A DNA stretch of 64,000 nucleotides, from assembly GCF_021343995.1 (NCBI RefSeq), contig NZ_JAJTTE010000023.1, forward strand, positions 44,262 through 108,261. Direction: 5' to 3'. This stretch comes from Pseudonocardia terrae (GTDB lineage Bacteria; Actinomycetota; Actinomycetes; Mycobacteriales; Pseudonocardiaceae). This document shows, piece by piece, positions 62,909 through 64,000 of this stretch. The stretch's first letter is position 1. Each line of letters opens with the position of its first letter. Below the pieces are notes generated by a model. That model was given only the letters and a program-made list of their open reading frames with translations, ran no database searches and was not told where the DNA came from. Made by a program: the position numbers and the translations under genes.

Positions 62909-63745
62909 CCAGGCCAGCAGCAGCAGGCCGGTGTCGCGCAGCACGCGGATGAGCTTGCGGCCCTCGGCGCCGGCCATGACCCGGCGGACCGGGCCGATGG
63001 CGAGCGGCAGGGCGGGCAGGGCGAGCAGTACCGGCCAGCTGCGGACGGCCATGCCGAGCGTGAGGACGAAGGGCAGCAGCACCAGGGCTGCGTAGAACCA
63101 GCGGGTGTCGCGGTCGCCCAGCACGACGGCCAGCGTGCGCTTGCCCACCACCTCGTCGCCGGCGATGTCCCGCAGGTTGTTCGCGACGAGCACGGCGCAG
63201 CTCAGCAGCCCGACGCCCACCGCGCCCACGATCGCGAGCGCCCCGGGCGGCCCGCTCTGGGTCACGACGGTGCCGAGCACCCCGACCAGCCCGAAGAAGA
63301 CGAAGACGGCGACCTCGCCCAGCCCCGCGTAGCCGTAGGGCCTCTTGCCGCCGGTGTAGAACCAGGCGCCGGCGATGCACACGGCGCCCACGGCGATCAA
63401 CCACCAGGTCCGGCTCAGCGAGACCAGGGTCAGCCCCGCCAGCGCGGCGATCGAGAAGCACACGAGCGCCGCGTTGCGCACCGCGACCGGGCTCGCGAGC
63501 CTGGAGCCGACGAGCCGCAGCGGCCCGACGCGCTCGTCGTCCGTGCCGCGGATCCCGTCGGAGTAGTCGTTGGCGAAGTTCACCCCGATCACCAGCGCGA
63601 CCGAGACGAGCAGCGCGAGGACCGCGCGGCCGATCTCGACGGTCCCGGAGCCGAGGGCGGCCCCGGTGCCCACCAGGACGGGGGAGACGGCGGTCGGGAG
63701 GGTCCGCGGCCGAGCACCCTCGACCCACTGCGCGAGCGTGGCCAC
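62864..63745 (-). CDS. menA: 1,4-dihydroxy-2-naphthoate polyprenyltransferase
   Basis: A 293-residue membrane enzyme of the UbiA family that attaches the prenyl chain to dihydroxynaphthoate in menaquinone synthesis. The first Asp-rich motif reads NFANDYSDGIRGTDDERVGP (~65-84) and the second NNLRDIAGDEVVGKRTLAV (~189-207); about eight helices surround them. GTG 63745 is the start: TAGATT (63752-63757) lies 6 nt upstream as a leaderless -10. Its C-terminal codons overlap the DUF4229 gene by 45 bp on the opposite strand, a convergent overlap. The haem and cytochrome genes nearby make this a respiratory-cofactor cluster. Confidence 0.95.
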   Translation of the reverse strand: MATLAQWVEGARPRTLPTAVSPVLVGTGAALGSGTVEIGRAVLALLVSVALVIGVNFANDYSDGIRGTDDERVGPLRLVGSRLASPVAVRNAALVCFSIAALAGLTLVSLSRTWWLIAVGAVCIAGAWFYTGGKRPYGYAGLGEVAVFVFFGLVGVLGTVVTQSGPPGALAIVGAVGVGLLSCAVLVANNLRDIAGDEVVGKRTLAVVLGDRDTRWFYAALVLLPFVLTLGMAVRSWPVLLALPALPLAIGPVRRVMAGAEGRKLIRVLRDTGLLLLAWSAGTGVGLALGWLV

Positions 63746-63754
63746 GCGTCGAAT

Positions 63755-64000
63755 CTAGTCGCCGCCTCCGGCCGCGTGGCGAGGCGCCTCGGAGCCCGCG
63801 GCGGCCTGGGTGGACGGGGGCGCCGCCCCGGGTGCGGCGGTGGAGGGCGTCGCCGGGCCGCCGGTGGACGCGGAGGTGGCGCTGGGCGCTGCGGTCGCGG
63901 GGGCAGCGGGAGCTGCGGAGGCAGCGGGAGCTGCGGAGGCAGCGGGAGTTGCGGAGGCAGCGGGAGTTGCGGAGGCAGCGGGAGTTGCGGAGGCAGCGGG
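63755..64000 (-). CDS. C-terminal part of a Pro/Ala/Ser-rich protein (5' partial)
   Basis: The minus strand stays open from the window edge to a TAG at 63755-63757, ending APRHAAGGGD. The visible ~81 residues are a low-complexity tail of AASATP hexapeptides and Pro/Ala/Ser. The DNA (63903-64000) is an 18-bp tandem repeat, GCAGCGGGAGCTGCGGAG with a T variant, five full units plus a part. The function of the protein cannot be told from the tail. Its stop codon lies inside the -10 box of menA. It could also be non-coding repeat sequence, so confidence is modest. Confidence 0.45.
   Translation of the reverse strand, partial: PAASATPAASATPAASATPAASAAPAASAAPAAPATAAPSATSASTGGPATPSTAAPGAAPPSTQAAAGSEAPRHAAGGGD

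Overview
The window looks like a chromosome segment of a high-GC actinobacterium, most likely from the Pseudonocardiaceae (a Pseudonocardia-like organism). This is inferred from the base composition, the very long antisense open frames, frequent GTG/TTG starts, a BldC regulator, the 33-residue bS22-type ribosomal peptide, a Rex-hemACD operon, and a gene order that follows from memory the Mycobacterium tuberculosis block Rv0496 to Rv0534c (ppx, TIM-barrel protein, proC, HTH, bS22, epimerase, acyltransferase, HAD phosphatase, glutaredoxin, hemA-C-D-B, hemL, phosphatase, thioredoxin, ccdA, resB, ccsA, MinD-like ATPase, menA). The species call is not proven.

Positions 1 to about 24.8 kb are accessory and scarred. 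The left part is a metal or stress island: the end of a P1B ATPase with a hemerythrin-like tail, a VIT family transporter behind an ABC transporter remnant, three small SHOCT membrane proteins, a CsoR-family repressor with two matching operators, a DUF302 protein and a multicopper oxidase. A plasmid-type transfer module follows on the minus strand (8.7-16.5 kb): a MobF relaxase-helicase, a small hypothetical, a type IV coupling protein, a DUF2637 membrane protein and a Cys-rich small protein. No integrase or VirB-type channel genes are visible. From 16.7 to 24.6 kb lie two copies of an 83-bp direct repeat (16689 and 22877) and, between them, DUF1275, SGNH hydrolase, DUF3040-like and STAS-like genes. 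A 5'-truncated copper ATPase abuts a collapsed nuoN remnant there. A glutamate-synthase-like FMN protein follows.

From about 24.8 kb to the end the window is mostly conserved core. It holds a very acidic protein, Ppx/GppA phosphatase, a disordered NG-repeat membrane protein, proC, the HTH/bS22/epimerase/acyltransferase cluster, and a BldN-like sigma factor with a DUF5667 membrane protein that is probably its anti-sigma factor. Next come an acyl-CoA ligase, glutaredoxin, molybdopterin oxidoreductase, fasciclin lipoprotein and a Rex-hemA-hemC-hemD operon with a clear Rex operator. After that come hemB and hemL with small membrane proteins, the system II cytochrome c maturation genes (tlpA-like, ccdA, resB, ccsA), a MinD-like ATPase, bldC, a DUF4229 protein and menA. 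Together these genes make haem, couple its synthesis to the NADH/NAD balance through Rex, mature c-type cytochromes and make menaquinone: a respiratory cofactor neighbourhood.

The most unusual DNA is in the gaps of the core. Two arrays with an identical 41-bp period share a palindromic core (40.6 kb and 55.5 kb). A third gap has a block of about 170-bp repeats (48.6-49.2 kb), another has 30-bp GC repeats (50.4-50.8 kb), and a fifth has 31-bp hairpin repeats (31.9 kb). These arrays lie in gaps and split gene groups that are usually contiguous. Many genes have a TANNNT-like -10 box 6-8 nt before the start codon, which suggests widespread leaderless transcription.
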